DNA of 64,000 bases. Source: Ilyomonas sp964249755 (lineage in GTDB: Bacteria; Bacteroidota; Bacteroidia; Chitinophagales; Chitinophagaceae). This document shows positions 25,153 to 34,578 of the stretch, in pieces (the first letter of the stretch is position 1; every line of letters starts with the position of its first letter). The notes beneath the pieces were generated by a model, which was not told where the DNA came from, did not search any database, and saw nothing but the letters and a program-made list of their open reading frames with translations. Both the position numbers and the translations under genes were made by a program. The DNA is taken from positions 1-64,000 of the forward strand of contig CAXUDB010000005.1 of NCBI GenBank assembly GCA_964249755.1, written 5' to 3'.

Positions 25153-26982
25153 ATGTTCAGAACGCAGACCTGCGGCGAGTTAAGAATAAATAATATTGGC
25201 AACGAAGTAACGCTTGCTGGTTGGGTGCAAACAGTGCGAAAATTGGGCGCTGCCATTACGTTTGTTGATCTGCGCGACCGCTATGGCATTACGCAATTAT
25301 TGTTTGGCGAAGAACTGACTGCGCAACTGGACGAAAATCCGTTGGGACGAGAGTTCGTATTGCAGATAAAAGGCATCGTTCGGGAACGCAGCAATAAGAA
25401 TAAAAACATACCAACGGGTGATATTGAAATACAGGTCTCTTCTTTCTCTGTTTTGAATAAATCTGCTGTGCCACCGTTTACCATTCAGGATGATACAGAT
25501 GGCGGCGACGACCTGCGTATGAAGTATCGCTATCTCGATTTGCGTCGCAATGCAGTGAAGAAAAATTTAGAGCTTCGGTATGCTGTCAACCGTTCTGCCC
25601 GCAACTACCTGCACAACCAGGGTTTCATGGATATTGAAACGCCGTTTTTAATTAAATCTACACCTGAAGGCGCACGCGATTTTGTAGTTCCATCGCGTAT
25701 GAATGAAGGACAGTTTTATGCCTTGCCACAAAGCCCGCAAACGTTCAAGCAACTGTTGATGGTAAGCGGCTACGACCGTTATTATCAGGTGGTAAAATGC
25801 TTTCGGGATGAAGATTTAAGAGCTGACCGTCAGCCCGAATTTACACAGATAGATTGCGAGATGGCGTTCGTAGAACAGGAAGATATTTTGAACATGTTTG
25901 AAGGCTTGATTAAAGCGATTTTTAAAGATGTAAAAAGCATTGATTACACAGAGAAAGTAGAACGGATGACGTGGGAAGATGCCATGTGGAACTATGGTAA
26001 CGACAAGCCGGACATTCGCTTTGGCATGAAGATATCGAACCTGAAAAAACCTTCTTCGGTTTATGTATCGAAGGGAGATAAGGCAGAGCTGATAAATGGC
26101 GCTGACTTTAAAGTGTTTGATGAAGCTGAAACCGTATTGGCAATTGCCGTTCCCGGTTGCAGCGAGTACAGTCGCAAGCAAACTGATGAGTTGATTGAGT
26201 GGGTGAAGCGGCCACAGATTGGAATGAAAGGGCTGGCATTTATTAAAGTGAATAATGATGGCACTTATAAGAGTTCGTTCGATAAATTTTATAGTGAAGA
26301 AAGGCTAAAAGCAATTGCAGATAGTTGCGAAGCACAGAAAGGAGATTTAGTCCTTTTGCTTGCCGGCGCAGAAGAGCGCACGCGCAAAGCGATGAGCGAG
26401 CTTCGATTGGAAATGGGCAAGCGTTTGGGCTTGCGCAAAGCCAGCGAATTTAAACTGCTTTGGGTGCTCGATTTCCCCCTATTTGAATATGCTGAAGATG
26501 AGAACCGTTGGGTTGCGCGTCATCATCCATTCACTTCGCCAAAGCCTTCTGATATTGAAGTGATGATTAACAACAATCCCGAGATCCAGAATGCAGAAAA
26601 ATATCTGGAACATCCCTACGCAAACATTAAAGCCAATGCATATGACATGGTGCTGAATGGCAATGAAATTGGCGGTGGTTCTATCCGTATTTTTCAAAGA
26701 GAGTTACAGGAAAAAATGTTTGCCGCCTTAGGCATGACAAAGGAAGAAGCACAACATAAGTTCGGTTTCTTACTCGGTGCATTTGAATACGGAGCGCCAC
26801 CACACGGCGGTATTGCATTTGGCTTCGATAGGCTTTGTGCCATTCTTGGCGGCAGCGAAAGCATCCGCGATTTTATTGCGTTTCCAAAAAATAATTCGGG
26901 CAGAGATGTGATGCTGGATGCACCTTCTACAATTGATGACAAGCAATTGGTGGAGTTGGGAATTAAGCTTGATGCGAAGTGA
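25153..26982 (+). CDS. aspS: Aspartyl-tRNA synthetase
   Basis: 609 aa from ATG 25153; the frame opens earlier from a TTG but the OB-fold begins right after MFRTQTCGELRINN. Class II synthetase: N-terminal anticodon-binding OB domain (1-110), motif 2 around VVKCFRDEDLRADRQPEFTQID, a GAD insertion domain in the middle, and motif 3 HGGIAFGFDRL near the C-terminus. It charges tRNA-Asp for translation. The promoter candidate lies directly upstream. Confidence 0.95.
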   Translation: MFRTQTCGELRINNIGNEVTLAGWVQTVRKLGAAITFVDLRDRYGITQLLFGEELTAQLDENPLGREFVLQIKGIVRERSNKNKNIPTGDIEIQVSSFSVLNKSAVPPFTIQDDTDGGDDLRMKYRYLDLRRNAVKKNLELRYAVNRSARNYLHNQGFMDIETPFLIKSTPEGARDFVVPSRMNEGQFYALPQSPQTFKQLLMVSGYDRYYQVVKCFRDEDLRADRQPEFTQIDCEMAFVEQEDILNMFEGLIKAIFKDVKSIDYTEKVERMTWEDAMWNYGNDKPDIRFGMKISNLKKPSSVYVSKGDKAELINGADFKVFDEAETVLAIAVPGCSEYSRKQTDELIEWVKRPQIGMKGLAFIKVNNDGTYKSSFDKFYSEERLKAIADSCEAQKGDLVLLLAGAEERTRKAMSELRLEMGKRLGLRKASEFKLLWVLDFPLFEYAEDENRWVARHHPFTSPKPSDIEVMINNNPEIQNAEKYLEHPYANIKANAYDMVLNGNEIGGGSIRIFQRELQEKMFAALGMTKEEAQHKFGFLLGAFEYGAPPHGGIAFGFDRLCAILGGSESIRDFIAFPKNNSGRDVMLDAPSTIDDKQLVELGIKLDAK

Positions 26983-26988
26983 TTTTGG

Positions 26989-27075
26989 AACTACAGAAGC
27001 ACAAATAACACAAAGGGACACCGGGAAACTCGATATAAATTTTAGTTCATCCTTGCTCTCTTTGCCTCTGTGGTT
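26989..27075. repeat. Imperfect inverted-repeat element related to the dispersed CTTTGTG family
   Basis: The left arm (26989-27016, AACTACAGAAGCACAAA...) is an imperfect inverse complement of the right arm (27050-27075, ...TTTGCCTCTGTGGTT). The CTCTGTGGTT/AACTACAGA ends resemble the TTTGTGGTTC core at 13.2 and 15.6 kb. It fills the gap between aspS and the TonB receptor gene. Confidence 0.45.
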
Positions 27076-27155
27076 ATCGCAACCTCAAAAGTTTTATCTT
27101 TTCCCTTACAGCGCATCGCCGCAATTTAGTGTCCGTTTATAAAATACACCGGCTG

Positions 27156-29480
27156 ATGCGATTCAAGAGACTTCTTCTTTTTACCATTCTGGCAGGTTGT
27201 ACCCTTTCTCTTTTTGCGCAGCGCACCTTCACCATCAGCGGCACCATCAAAAGCAAACAAACCGGCGAAACCATCATTAGCGCAACCGTAAGAATACTCA
27301 ATACGAGCAAGGGTGCTGCATCTAATGAATACGGCTTTTATTCGCTCACACTTCCGGCAGGCAGCTATCAGTTAGAAGCAAGTGCAGTCGGGCATTACAG
27401 CGATACCATTGCACTTGTTTTGGATAAAAACATTCAATTCCCCGTTTTTTTAAACGAAGAAATAAAAACGCTGAATAACGTAACGGTACAAAGCACGAGA
27501 GGTGGCAGAAGTATCAGCGGCACGCAGACCGGCGTTGAAAAATTAAGCACAGCAGACATCAAAAACATACCCGTTTTATTCGGCGAAAAAGATGTGCTGA
27601 AAACTATACAACTCTTGCCCGGCATTAAAAGCGCAGGCGATGGACAAGCCGGCTTTTATGTGCGCGGTGGCTCTGCCGATCAGAACCTGATTTTGCTGGA
27701 TGAAGCCAATGTTTATAATGCTTCTCACCTACTGGGTTTCTTTTCCACGTTTAATTCCGATGCCATTAAAGACATCACTGTTTATAAAAGCGGGATGCCG
27801 GCGCAATATGGCGGCAGGTTGTCTTCGGTACTCGATATAAAAATGAATGATGGCAATAACCAGGATTACAACGTAAGCGGTGGCATTGGTTTAATATCAG
27901 CTAAGCTAAACGCAGAAGGTCCGATACAGAAAGACAAGTCATCCTTTTTAATAACGGGCAGAAGAACCTATGCCGATGTGTTCCTGAAAGCTTCGTCGGA
28001 CACCACTTTAAACCGTAGCCGCTTGTATTTCTATGACCTCAATGCGAAAGCCAACTATGAGTTCAGTCCTAAAGACCGCGTGTATATCAGTGGTTATTTT
28101 GGCAAAGACAATTTAGGCGTCGGCGACCAGTTTGGCATCTTATGGGGAAACGCTACCGGAACACTTCGCTGGAACCATATTTTTTCATCTAAACTCTTCT
28201 CCAACACTTCGCTCATTTATAGCAATTACGATTACACCATTTACATCAAAAGCGGCGCAAACGATTTTACGGTATTCTCGCAAATCAGGGACTGGAACTT
28301 GAAACAGGATTACAATCTCAGCGCTAACCCAAAACACAACATCCGCTTCGGATGGAGCAGCATTTATCACCGCGTTCGTCCCGGCGAAATCACCGCTTCG
28401 CAAACGTCTAGTGTAAACAATGAAGTGCAGCAGAAACGGTATTCATTAGAGAGTGGGATCTATGCCAGCGATACCTGGAAAACAACAGACAATATCAGCA
28501 TCACGTATGGCGCGCGGCTCACAGCTTTTAATGTATTGGGCAAGGGTGATTTTTATACCTTAAATAATAAAGGCGAAGTTATAGACACCACTTCTTACAA
28601 CACCGGCGACATTGTAAAGACTTATTGGAATGTAGAGCCGCGACTGGCAATTGGCTACCAGTTCAACAACAGCACTTCGCTTAAAGCTTCTTATGTGCGC
28701 AACGTGCAGAACATGCACCTCATCAGCAACAGCACCAGCAGCTCTCCTACTGATAAATGGATTAGCAGCAACAACATCATCAAACCCGAAATCTCTGACC
28801 AGGTATCGCTTGGCTGCTATAAAAATTTACGCAACGACAACTACGAACTCACCATAGAAACCTATTATAAAACGATGCAGCGCCAGATAGATTACCGCGA
28901 TGGCGCCGATGTGTTTACCAACGATGCGATAGAAACGCAACTCCTGTATGGCAAAGGCAGAGCGTATGGAATAGAATGGCTGCTGCGTAAGAAAACGGGC
29001 AAACTCACCGGCTGGCTCAGCTATACCTTATCGAAAACAGAGCGTAAGATTGATGGCATTAACAACGATGACTGGTACAATGCACGGCAGGATAGAACGC
29101 ACGACATTGCTCTTGTTGGCATCTATCAGCTCAGCCAGAAATGGACGCTTTCTGCAAACTGGATTTACTACACCGGCGATGCCATTACTTTCCCTAATGG
29201 CAAATACACCGTTGGCGGACAAACGGTGTATTATTATACCAATCGAAACGGTTATCGAATGCCTGCCTATCATCGGTTAGACCTTGGCGCAACGATGCAA
29301 TTGAAGAAGAGAAAACGCTGGAGCAGCGAACTGGCTTTCAGTTTGTACAATGCTTACGGCCGGCAGAATGCTTACACCATCTCATTCAGAGATAACGAAG
29401 ACGATCCTACCAAAACGGAAGCCGTGCAAACCGCTTTGTTCCGTTGGATTCCTTCGGTGTCTTACAATTTTAAATGGTAA
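27156..29480 (+). CDS. TonB-dependent receptor with carboxypeptidase-like N-terminal domain
   Basis: 774 aa from ATG 27156. Signal peptide (1-22). A CarboxypepD_reg-like beta-sandwich spans about 25-110 (FTISGTIKSKQTGETI, with SNEYGFYSLTLPAGSY). The plug has VRGGSADQNLILLDE and GMPAQYGGRLSS. A 22-strand outer-membrane barrel follows and ends SVSYNFKW with a terminal aromatic residue. It imports an unknown substrate using TonB energy. The next gene encodes a DUF4249 lipoprotein, the usual partner of this receptor class in Bacteroidota; the pair probably acts together. Confidence 0.92.
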   Translation: MRFKRLLLFTILAGCTLSLFAQRTFTISGTIKSKQTGETIISATVRILNTSKGAASNEYGFYSLTLPAGSYQLEASAVGHYSDTIALVLDKNIQFPVFLNEEIKTLNNVTVQSTRGGRSISGTQTGVEKLSTADIKNIPVLFGEKDVLKTIQLLPGIKSAGDGQAGFYVRGGSADQNLILLDEANVYNASHLLGFFSTFNSDAIKDITVYKSGMPAQYGGRLSSVLDIKMNDGNNQDYNVSGGIGLISAKLNAEGPIQKDKSSFLITGRRTYADVFLKASSDTTLNRSRLYFYDLNAKANYEFSPKDRVYISGYFGKDNLGVGDQFGILWGNATGTLRWNHIFSSKLFSNTSLIYSNYDYTIYIKSGANDFTVFSQIRDWNLKQDYNLSANPKHNIRFGWSSIYHRVRPGEITASQTSSVNNEVQQKRYSLESGIYASDTWKTTDNISITYGARLTAFNVLGKGDFYTLNNKGEVIDTTSYNTGDIVKTYWNVEPRLAIGYQFNNSTSLKASYVRNVQNMHLISNSTSSSPTDKWISSNNIIKPEISDQVSLGCYKNLRNDNYELTIETYYKTMQRQIDYRDGADVFTNDAIETQLLYGKGRAYGIEWLLRKKTGKLTGWLSYTLSKTERKIDGINNDDWYNARQDRTHDIALVGIYQLSQKWTLSANWIYYTGDAITFPNGKYTVGGQTVYYYTNRNGYRMPAYHRLDLGATMQLKKRKRWSSELAFSLYNAYGRQNAYTISFRDNEDDPTKTEAVQTALFRWIPSVSYNFKW

Positions 29481-29484
29481 TGTT

Positions 29485-29655
29485 GGTTGATAGTTGGTAG
29501 TAAAAAGTTTTTGCCGGATTATTTTTTAATGAGAAATGAGATGAATACAAAATACAGAACAGTCATTATGGGACGAGCTTTGGCAACTCCGATTGATCGT
29601 CTGTTGCGACGCTCCGTTCAAGGTTCTGAAAAGAATCGGGCAATATGCAAAGCGC
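29485..29655 (+). repeat. Degenerate dispersed repeat, copy A, overlapping the DUF4249 start
   Basis: A heptad-spaced stretch (GGTTGAT AGTTGGT AGT) at 29485-29501 is followed by a core at 29545-29655. The core shares ATACAAAATACA, a block around AACTCCGAT...TCTGTTG (33 of 43 bases identical) and a closing AT-TGC-AAGCGC segment with 32190-32321. The core here is read as part of the DUF4249 reading frame. Confidence 0.55.
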
Positions 29656-30440
29656 TTCATTACTTCATTCTCCTTTTCCTGTTCTCTGTTCTTTCTTCCT
29701 GCGAAAAAGTCATCAACGTTAAGCTCACCGAAGCCGATAAAAAAATTGTCATCGAAGGCAACATCAGCAACCGCAACGAACCGGTAGAAGTGCGCATCTC
29801 ACAAACCAAAGCTTTTGAGGAAAGCAACGCTTTCAACGGCATTAGCGGTGCGATGGTAACCATTGGTGTGAACGACACCGCCTATACTCTTGTTGAAGAC
29901 GAAGATACTGCCGGCATTTACCGAACCACTGCCTGTAAAGGCTTCCCGGGCGCTGCCTACCAGCTTACCGTTTTGCTCAATGGCGCTACTTATACATCTA
30001 CCTCTGCAATGCCGGTACAGTTGGTAAGCTTAGACACATTGACGGTAGAAAACTTAGCGTTTGGCGGCAGTTCTAACCTCACCATTTATCCCAGCTACAA
30101 AGACCCGGCGGGCTTAGGCAACAGCTACCGGTTAATTGAATATCAGAACGGCGATTTGGTGAAACAGCAGTTTCCGCAGAACGATGATTTAAGTGATGGC
30201 CTGATTCAAACGCGACCTCTCATTAACCCTGATAGCGACCTGCAAAGCGGCGACACCGTGCGGGTAGATTTACAGTGTATTGACCCGAACGTTTATAAGT
30301 ATTGGTACAGCTTAACCGAATCTGCCACCGGTGATGGTGGAAGTGCCACGCCTGCCAATCCCATCACCAATATCAAAGGCGGTGCACTGGGTTATTTCAG
30401 TGCCTACAGCATCAGCAGCTATACCATTGTAATACCTTGA
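29541..30440 (+). CDS. DUF4249 lipoprotein, partner of the TonB receptor
   Basis: 299 aa from ATG 29541. In-frame starts at 29487 (TTG), 29529 and 29568 are also possible. The hydrophobic signal and lipobox LSSC come unusually late, about 44-62 residues in. The mature part begins CEKVINVKLTEADKKIVIEGNIS, typical of DUF4249, and continues as a beta-rich domain to the end. DUF4249 lipoproteins pair with TonB receptors and probably bind the ligand on the cell surface. The odd N-terminus is encoded by a degenerate dispersed repeat, which seems to have replaced the normal start. It follows the receptor stop by 60 bp. Confidence 0.75.
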   Translation: MNTKYRTVIMGRALATPIDRLLRRSVQGSEKNRAICKALHYFILLFLFSVLSSCEKVINVKLTEADKKIVIEGNISNRNEPVEVRISQTKAFEESNAFNGISGAMVTIGVNDTAYTLVEDEDTAGIYRTTACKGFPGAAYQLTVLLNGATYTSTSAMPVQLVSLDTLTVENLAFGGSSNLTIYPSYKDPAGLGNSYRLIEYQNGDLVKQQFPQNDDLSDGLIQTRPLINPDSDLQSGDTVRVDLQCIDPNVYKYWYSLTESATGDGGSATPANPITNIKGGALGYFSAYSISSYTIVIP

Positions 30441-30505
30441 CAAAAAAAAGAGTTGATAAAGCATAACCTTTACCCGCACTTTGTTGCCTCCCCATCGCTA
30501 TGATT

Positions 30506-30533
30506 AACATTCATTTAGGGAGAATGTTTTTTA
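30506..30533 (+). terminator. Probable terminator after the DUF4249 gene
   Basis: AACATTC and GAATGTT form a 7-bp stem around a 9-nt loop, followed by TTTTTA. It is a weak stem, but well placed 66 bp after the stop. Confidence 0.5.
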
Positions 30534-30636
30534 TCATTAACCATCCCAAACTTTTCCCTACTTTTCCATCATCTTCGATACAAGCTGCGCCATATAAAAA
30601 AGGAACGCTATTTTACAGGCTTATAACCGGCAGCTT

Positions 30637-32082
30637 ATGAACGTATCTGCATTAATAAACGACTACTCTGTTTCGCAAGGCTTCTACGATGAAATGTGGA
30701 ATGCGCAGGACATCCGCGAGCCCTACGCAAAAATTGTTTCTGCTTTGCAGCAGCTCGATCTGCCGAGTATGCACAGCAAAGACAAACTCGCCGGCGAGCT
30801 GTTCATGAACCAGGGCATCACCTTCACTGTGTATGCCGACAATGCCGGCATCGAGCGCATCTTTCCCTTCGATATTATTCCCCGCATCATCACCGGCAAA
30901 GAATGGCAGCACATCGAAGACGGCATCAAACAAAGACTTACTGCGCTTAATAAATTTCTAAAAGATATTTATAATGAGCAGCAGATTGTAAAAGATAAAA
31001 TCATTCCTGCCAAGCTGATTGCTTCGTGTCCGCATTATATGCGCGAAGTGCATGGCATTGGGGTGCCACACGATATTTACGTTCATATCTCCGGTATTGA
31101 TTTGATACGCGGCGCCGATGGCAAATTCTATATCCTCGAAGACAACCTGCGCACGCCATCCGGCGTTTCTTATATGCTCGAAAACCGGGAAGTGACCAAG
31201 CGCATTTTCCCGGATATGTTCTCCGGCAATTCGGTGCGGCTGGTTAACGACTATCCCATTCTGTTACACCAGTTATTGCTATCACTGGCACCACAGCAGG
31301 TGCACAATCCGCGCGTGGTGTTGTTAACGCCGGGCGTTTACAACTCAGCTTATTACGAGCATACTTTCCTCGCGCGGCAAATGGGCATCCCACTGGTAGA
31401 AGGTCGTGATCTTGTGGTAGATCATCACAACGTGTACATGAAAACCACGCAGGGCTTATCTCGCGTGCATGTTATCTATCGCCGCATTGATGATGAGTAT
31501 TTAGACCCTTTGATTTTTCATCCCAACAGTGTATTGGGCGTGCCCGGTTTGATGGATGCGTACCGGAAAGGAAACGTAGCCATTGCGAATGCGGTTGGCA
31601 ATGGTGTGGCAGATGATAAAGCCATTTACGCCTACGTTCCAGACATGATAAAATACTATCTGAACGAAGAGCCGATTTTGAATAACGTGCCCACTTACCA
31701 GATGGCAAACAGTGAAGAACGCGAGCATGTGTTTAGCAACCTGAATAATATGGTGATCAAGCGCACCAACCAAAGCGGTGGCTATGGCATGGTGATGGGC
31801 AACAGCGTACAACAACATGAATGGGAAAAGGCAAAGGTGGAGATTGAGCGGGACCCGCGCAGCTTCATCGCACAGCCAATCATCAAACTGTCCACTGTGC
31901 CTTGCTTTATCAATGGAAAACTGCAGCCGCGCCATGTAGATTTACGCCCCTATGCCCTCTTTGGCAGAGACGGCGTGAAGATTGTTCCTGGTGGCTTAAC
32001 GCGTGTTGCCTTGCGCGAAGGCTCGCTGGTAGTCAATTCATCGCAGGGCGGCGGCAGCAAGGATACGTGGATAATTGATTGA
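30637..32082 (+). CDS. Circularly permuted ATP-grasp protein
   Basis: 481 aa, soluble. Matches the circularly permuted ATP-grasp family (DUF404/DUF407) from the N-terminal region (QGITFTVYADNAG, PFDIIPRII) through the central FYILEDNLRTPSGVSYMLENR to the C-terminal NMVIKRTNQSGGYGM and DLRPYALFGRDG. ATP-grasp enzymes join a carboxylate to an amine or thiol through an acylphosphate. The next two genes encode alpha-E and transglutaminase-like proteins. Iyer and colleagues grouped this trio as a probable amidoligase system making peptide-like modifications. The substrate is unknown. Confidence 0.88.
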   Translation: MNVSALINDYSVSQGFYDEMWNAQDIREPYAKIVSALQQLDLPSMHSKDKLAGELFMNQGITFTVYADNAGIERIFPFDIIPRIITGKEWQHIEDGIKQRLTALNKFLKDIYNEQQIVKDKIIPAKLIASCPHYMREVHGIGVPHDIYVHISGIDLIRGADGKFYILEDNLRTPSGVSYMLENREVTKRIFPDMFSGNSVRLVNDYPILLHQLLLSLAPQQVHNPRVVLLTPGVYNSAYYEHTFLARQMGIPLVEGRDLVVDHHNVYMKTTQGLSRVHVIYRRIDDEYLDPLIFHPNSVLGVPGLMDAYRKGNVAIANAVGNGVADDKAIYAYVPDMIKYYLNEEPILNNVPTYQMANSEEREHVFSNLNNMVIKRTNQSGGYGMVMGNSVQQHEWEKAKVEIERDPRSFIAQPIIKLSTVPCFINGKLQPRHVDLRPYALFGRDGVKIVPGGLTRVALREGSLVVNSSQGGGSKDTWIID

Positions 32083-32395
32083 GAAGGTGTGAGGTATGAG
32101 CTGTCAGTGATCAGCTTTCAGCCGTCAGCATTTTTTATACTAGGTGATACAGAACGATTGAGTAAACAACAAGCGAATGATTTTTATTGATACAAAATAC
32201 AATTTTTGGAGACGAACTTTTGTAACTCCGATGTATCATCTGTTGTTACTCTTGTGTGTCGAAGCAGTAAGGTGCTCACTTGTACGTTCGGAAAATAATT
32301 GAGCTATGTGCTAAAAAGCGCAACCAACAGTAACACTGTTTCAAAAAACTGATAGCTGATAGCTAAAAGCTAACGGCTTAAACTAACCAATTTCT
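32083..32395 (+). repeat. Dispersed repeat copy B with flanking 7-base tandem repeats
   Basis: The gap between the ATP-grasp and alpha-E genes contains: a heptad array AGCTGTC AGTGATC AGCTTTC AGCCGTC AGC (32099-32129); a core 32190-32321 matching copy A at 29.5 kb; and a second heptad array AACTGAT AGCTGAT AGCTAAA AGCTAAC GGCT (32347-32378). Both arrays share the AGCTnnn theme. No reading frame is present. Confidence 0.6.
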
Positions 32396-33349
32396 ATGAC
32401 CAACATGCTAAGCAGAACCGCTGATTCTCTTTTCTGGCTCAACCGATACATGGAACGCACCGACAGCCTGCTGCGGCTGCTGTATGTGCATTACATTCTC
32501 TCGTTAGACAAAGGCGTAAATGCACAGCAAAGCTGGCGTCCCGTGCTGGAAATGGCTACTTACCTCAACAGCAGCGAGATAGAAGCCATTGAACACAACA
32601 CCGCCGCTACCTTGCACAAAATCATCCTCCAGACAGAGAACCTTAATTCGCTAAAAGTGATTGTACATCGCGCCCGCGAAAATGCACGCGGCGTGCAAGA
32701 CCACATTACCAAAGAAACCTGGGAAGAAGTAAATGGGGTGTATCACTACATCAATCACCCCGACCTGCTTGCCAGACTTAACGGCAATGAGGCGTTGCGG
32801 GTAATTGAAGACCTGGAGCAACATGCCGTTATGTTTGCGGGCATCATAGAACTGACTATGCCACGCGGCACCGGCTGGAATTTTATGAGTCTGGGTAAAT
32901 ACATCGAGCGGTGTTTTCACACCATCATTGTATTGCAGAACCAGCTAAAACGGATTGATTACAATATAGAAGCGCCGCATGATATTCTGCAATGGCGGTA
33001 TTTATTGCTTTCGCTGTCGGGCTACGAACTGCATTTAAAAACATACACCGGAAGCAACCACAACCAGAACCTGCTGCACCAGGTGATATCGAACGAAAAC
33101 TTTACGCGTTCCATTTTATATTCCCTCAGCCGCGTGAATATTTACTTAAAAAAAGTAATGAGCACCGGCGAGGAAACCAAAGAAGGCAGAGTGCTAATGA
33201 ACAGCCTTGGCAGACTCTACAGCAACGTAAAATACAAAGAGCTGGAAAGCCTTACGGGAGAGAATATCCAGCCGTTTTTAGAAGATACACAACGTGAGCT
33301 TTCGCTCTTTAGCACACAACTTGCACAACACTTTTTCTCTTATCACTAA
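32396..33349 (+). CDS. Alpha-E domain protein
   Basis: 317 aa, mostly helical, soluble. The start MLSRTADSLFWLNRYMERTDSLLRLL is the hallmark of the alpha-E (DUF403) family. Later conserved helices include FMSLGKYIERCFHTI. Its biochemical role is unknown, but it is almost always encoded beside a circularly permuted ATP-grasp and a transglutaminase-like protein, as here. The transglutaminase gene begins 10 bp downstream. Confidence 0.9.
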   Translation: MTNMLSRTADSLFWLNRYMERTDSLLRLLYVHYILSLDKGVNAQQSWRPVLEMATYLNSSEIEAIEHNTAATLHKIILQTENLNSLKVIVHRARENARGVQDHITKETWEEVNGVYHYINHPDLLARLNGNEALRVIEDLEQHAVMFAGIIELTMPRGTGWNFMSLGKYIERCFHTIIVLQNQLKRIDYNIEAPHDILQWRYLLLSLSGYELHLKTYTGSNHNQNLLHQVISNENFTRSILYSLSRVNIYLKKVMSTGEETKEGRVLMNSLGRLYSNVKYKELESLTGENIQPFLEDTQRELSLFSTQLAQHFFSYH

Positions 33350-33358
33350 TTGAATGAA

Positions 33359-34303
33359 ATGTCGGTTTTTACTATTCATCATATCACGCGTTACGAATAC
33401 AATCGCCCGGTAAAAGAAAGCAACAACGAAATTAAAATTTATCCCTACCGGTTTCCCGGCCAGGAAGTATTAAACCACGAACTGATTATTACCCACCAGC
33501 CCAGCGTGCAAACGTTTTACGATTATTGGGGAAACAAAGTGGGCGTGTTCAGTCTGTTGCAGCCACACACGATGTTGTCAATCGAAAGCAAGCTGGTCGT
33601 GCGAACGCTCGGCACGAATGAAGTGACAATAAACAGAAACGGCACGTTTGGCGAGTTGCAGCACGATATGGATGATAACCTGCAACTGCTGGAACTGGCA
33701 ACGCCGGACTTTATTACCAATGAAAATGCCATTGACAATATTATACAGCAAATACATCATCCGTTTAATACCGTTGCACAAACGGTAGAAGCTTGCGCAG
33801 CTCATATCTTCGAACATTTTAAGTACGTAAAAGGTATTACTAACACGCAAACCACCGTAAACGAAATACTCGAAATCGGAGCCGGTGTGTGTCAGGATTT
33901 TGCGCATGTGATGCTTCAGATTTTGCGCACCTTAAATATTCCCGGGCGCTATGTGAGCGGATATATTTGCCCCAACAAAAACGGCATGCGCGGCGAAGGC
34001 GCTACACATGCGTGGGTAGAAGCGTATTTGCCTTATTATGGCTGGGCTGGCATTGACCCAACCAATAATGTATGGGTCACCAACCGCCACGTAAAGCTCG
34101 CTGTGGGCCGGCATTTTAAAGACTGCAGCCCGGTGAAAGGAACATTTAAAGGAATTGCAAAACAGAAGCTAAGTGTATATGTATCGGTAAGCTATGAAGA
34201 CGGGCAAACCTATGAAGACCTGAACAATGTGCCGATGAACAAACAGGCTGCAGATGATGCAGAAGACGCAATGCTGGAAGGGTTTGCAGCGCAGCAACAA
34301 TAA
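33359..34303 (+). CDS. Transglutaminase-like cysteine protease
   Basis: 314 aa from ATG 33359 (a TTG three codons upstream is less likely). An N-terminal bacterial transglutaminase beta domain (1-95, with IHHITRYEYNRPVKESNNEI) precedes the catalytic core. The triad is C178 (GVCQDFAHVM), H217 (GATHAWVEAY) and D233 (GIDPTNN). Such proteins cleave or form amide bonds. In this operon it may trim or transfer the product of the ATP-grasp enzyme. No proteasome-like Anbu peptidase, another frequent partner, is seen in the window. Confidence 0.9.
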   Translation: MSVFTIHHITRYEYNRPVKESNNEIKIYPYRFPGQEVLNHELIITHQPSVQTFYDYWGNKVGVFSLLQPHTMLSIESKLVVRTLGTNEVTINRNGTFGELQHDMDDNLQLLELATPDFITNENAIDNIIQQIHHPFNTVAQTVEACAAHIFEHFKYVKGITNTQTTVNEILEIGAGVCQDFAHVMLQILRTLNIPGRYVSGYICPNKNGMRGEGATHAWVEAYLPYYGWAGIDPTNNVWVTNRHVKLAVGRHFKDCSPVKGTFKGIAKQKLSVYVSVSYEDGQTYEDLNNVPMNKQAADDAEDAMLEGFAAQQQ

Positions 34304-34348
34304 GGTATGATGTCAGATTAGGTTGTTCGGATGGTTATGTATTGCTTA

Positions 34349-34374
34349 GAACTGCTTATAAACCTAAGCAGTTC
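34349..34374 (+). terminator. Hairpin after the transglutaminase gene
   Basis: A perfect 10-bp stem GAACTGCTTA/TAAGCAGTTC with 6-nt loop, 46 bp after the stop. The tail TCTTGT is only partly T-rich, so termination is probable but not certain. Confidence 0.5.
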
Positions 34375-34578
34375 TCTTGTCCGACATTCAATTGTTCGGT
34401 TGAGTTTATCCATCAATCATTCAGTTGGAAACACAGGCAAATGCAGGTTGCTTTTCACTATACAGATCAAATCTTAAATTCTCCATTCATACACATTGCA
34501 CACCCTACATAGAACATTCAATTGCACCATACATCCCACATAGTACATCCAATATCATAAACCTTACTTTTGCCGCTT

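Noticed and set aside
34381..34560. Repeated ACATTCAATTG and ACAT-rich segments
   Set aside because: Only two short matches without regular spacing; not convincing as a repeat array.
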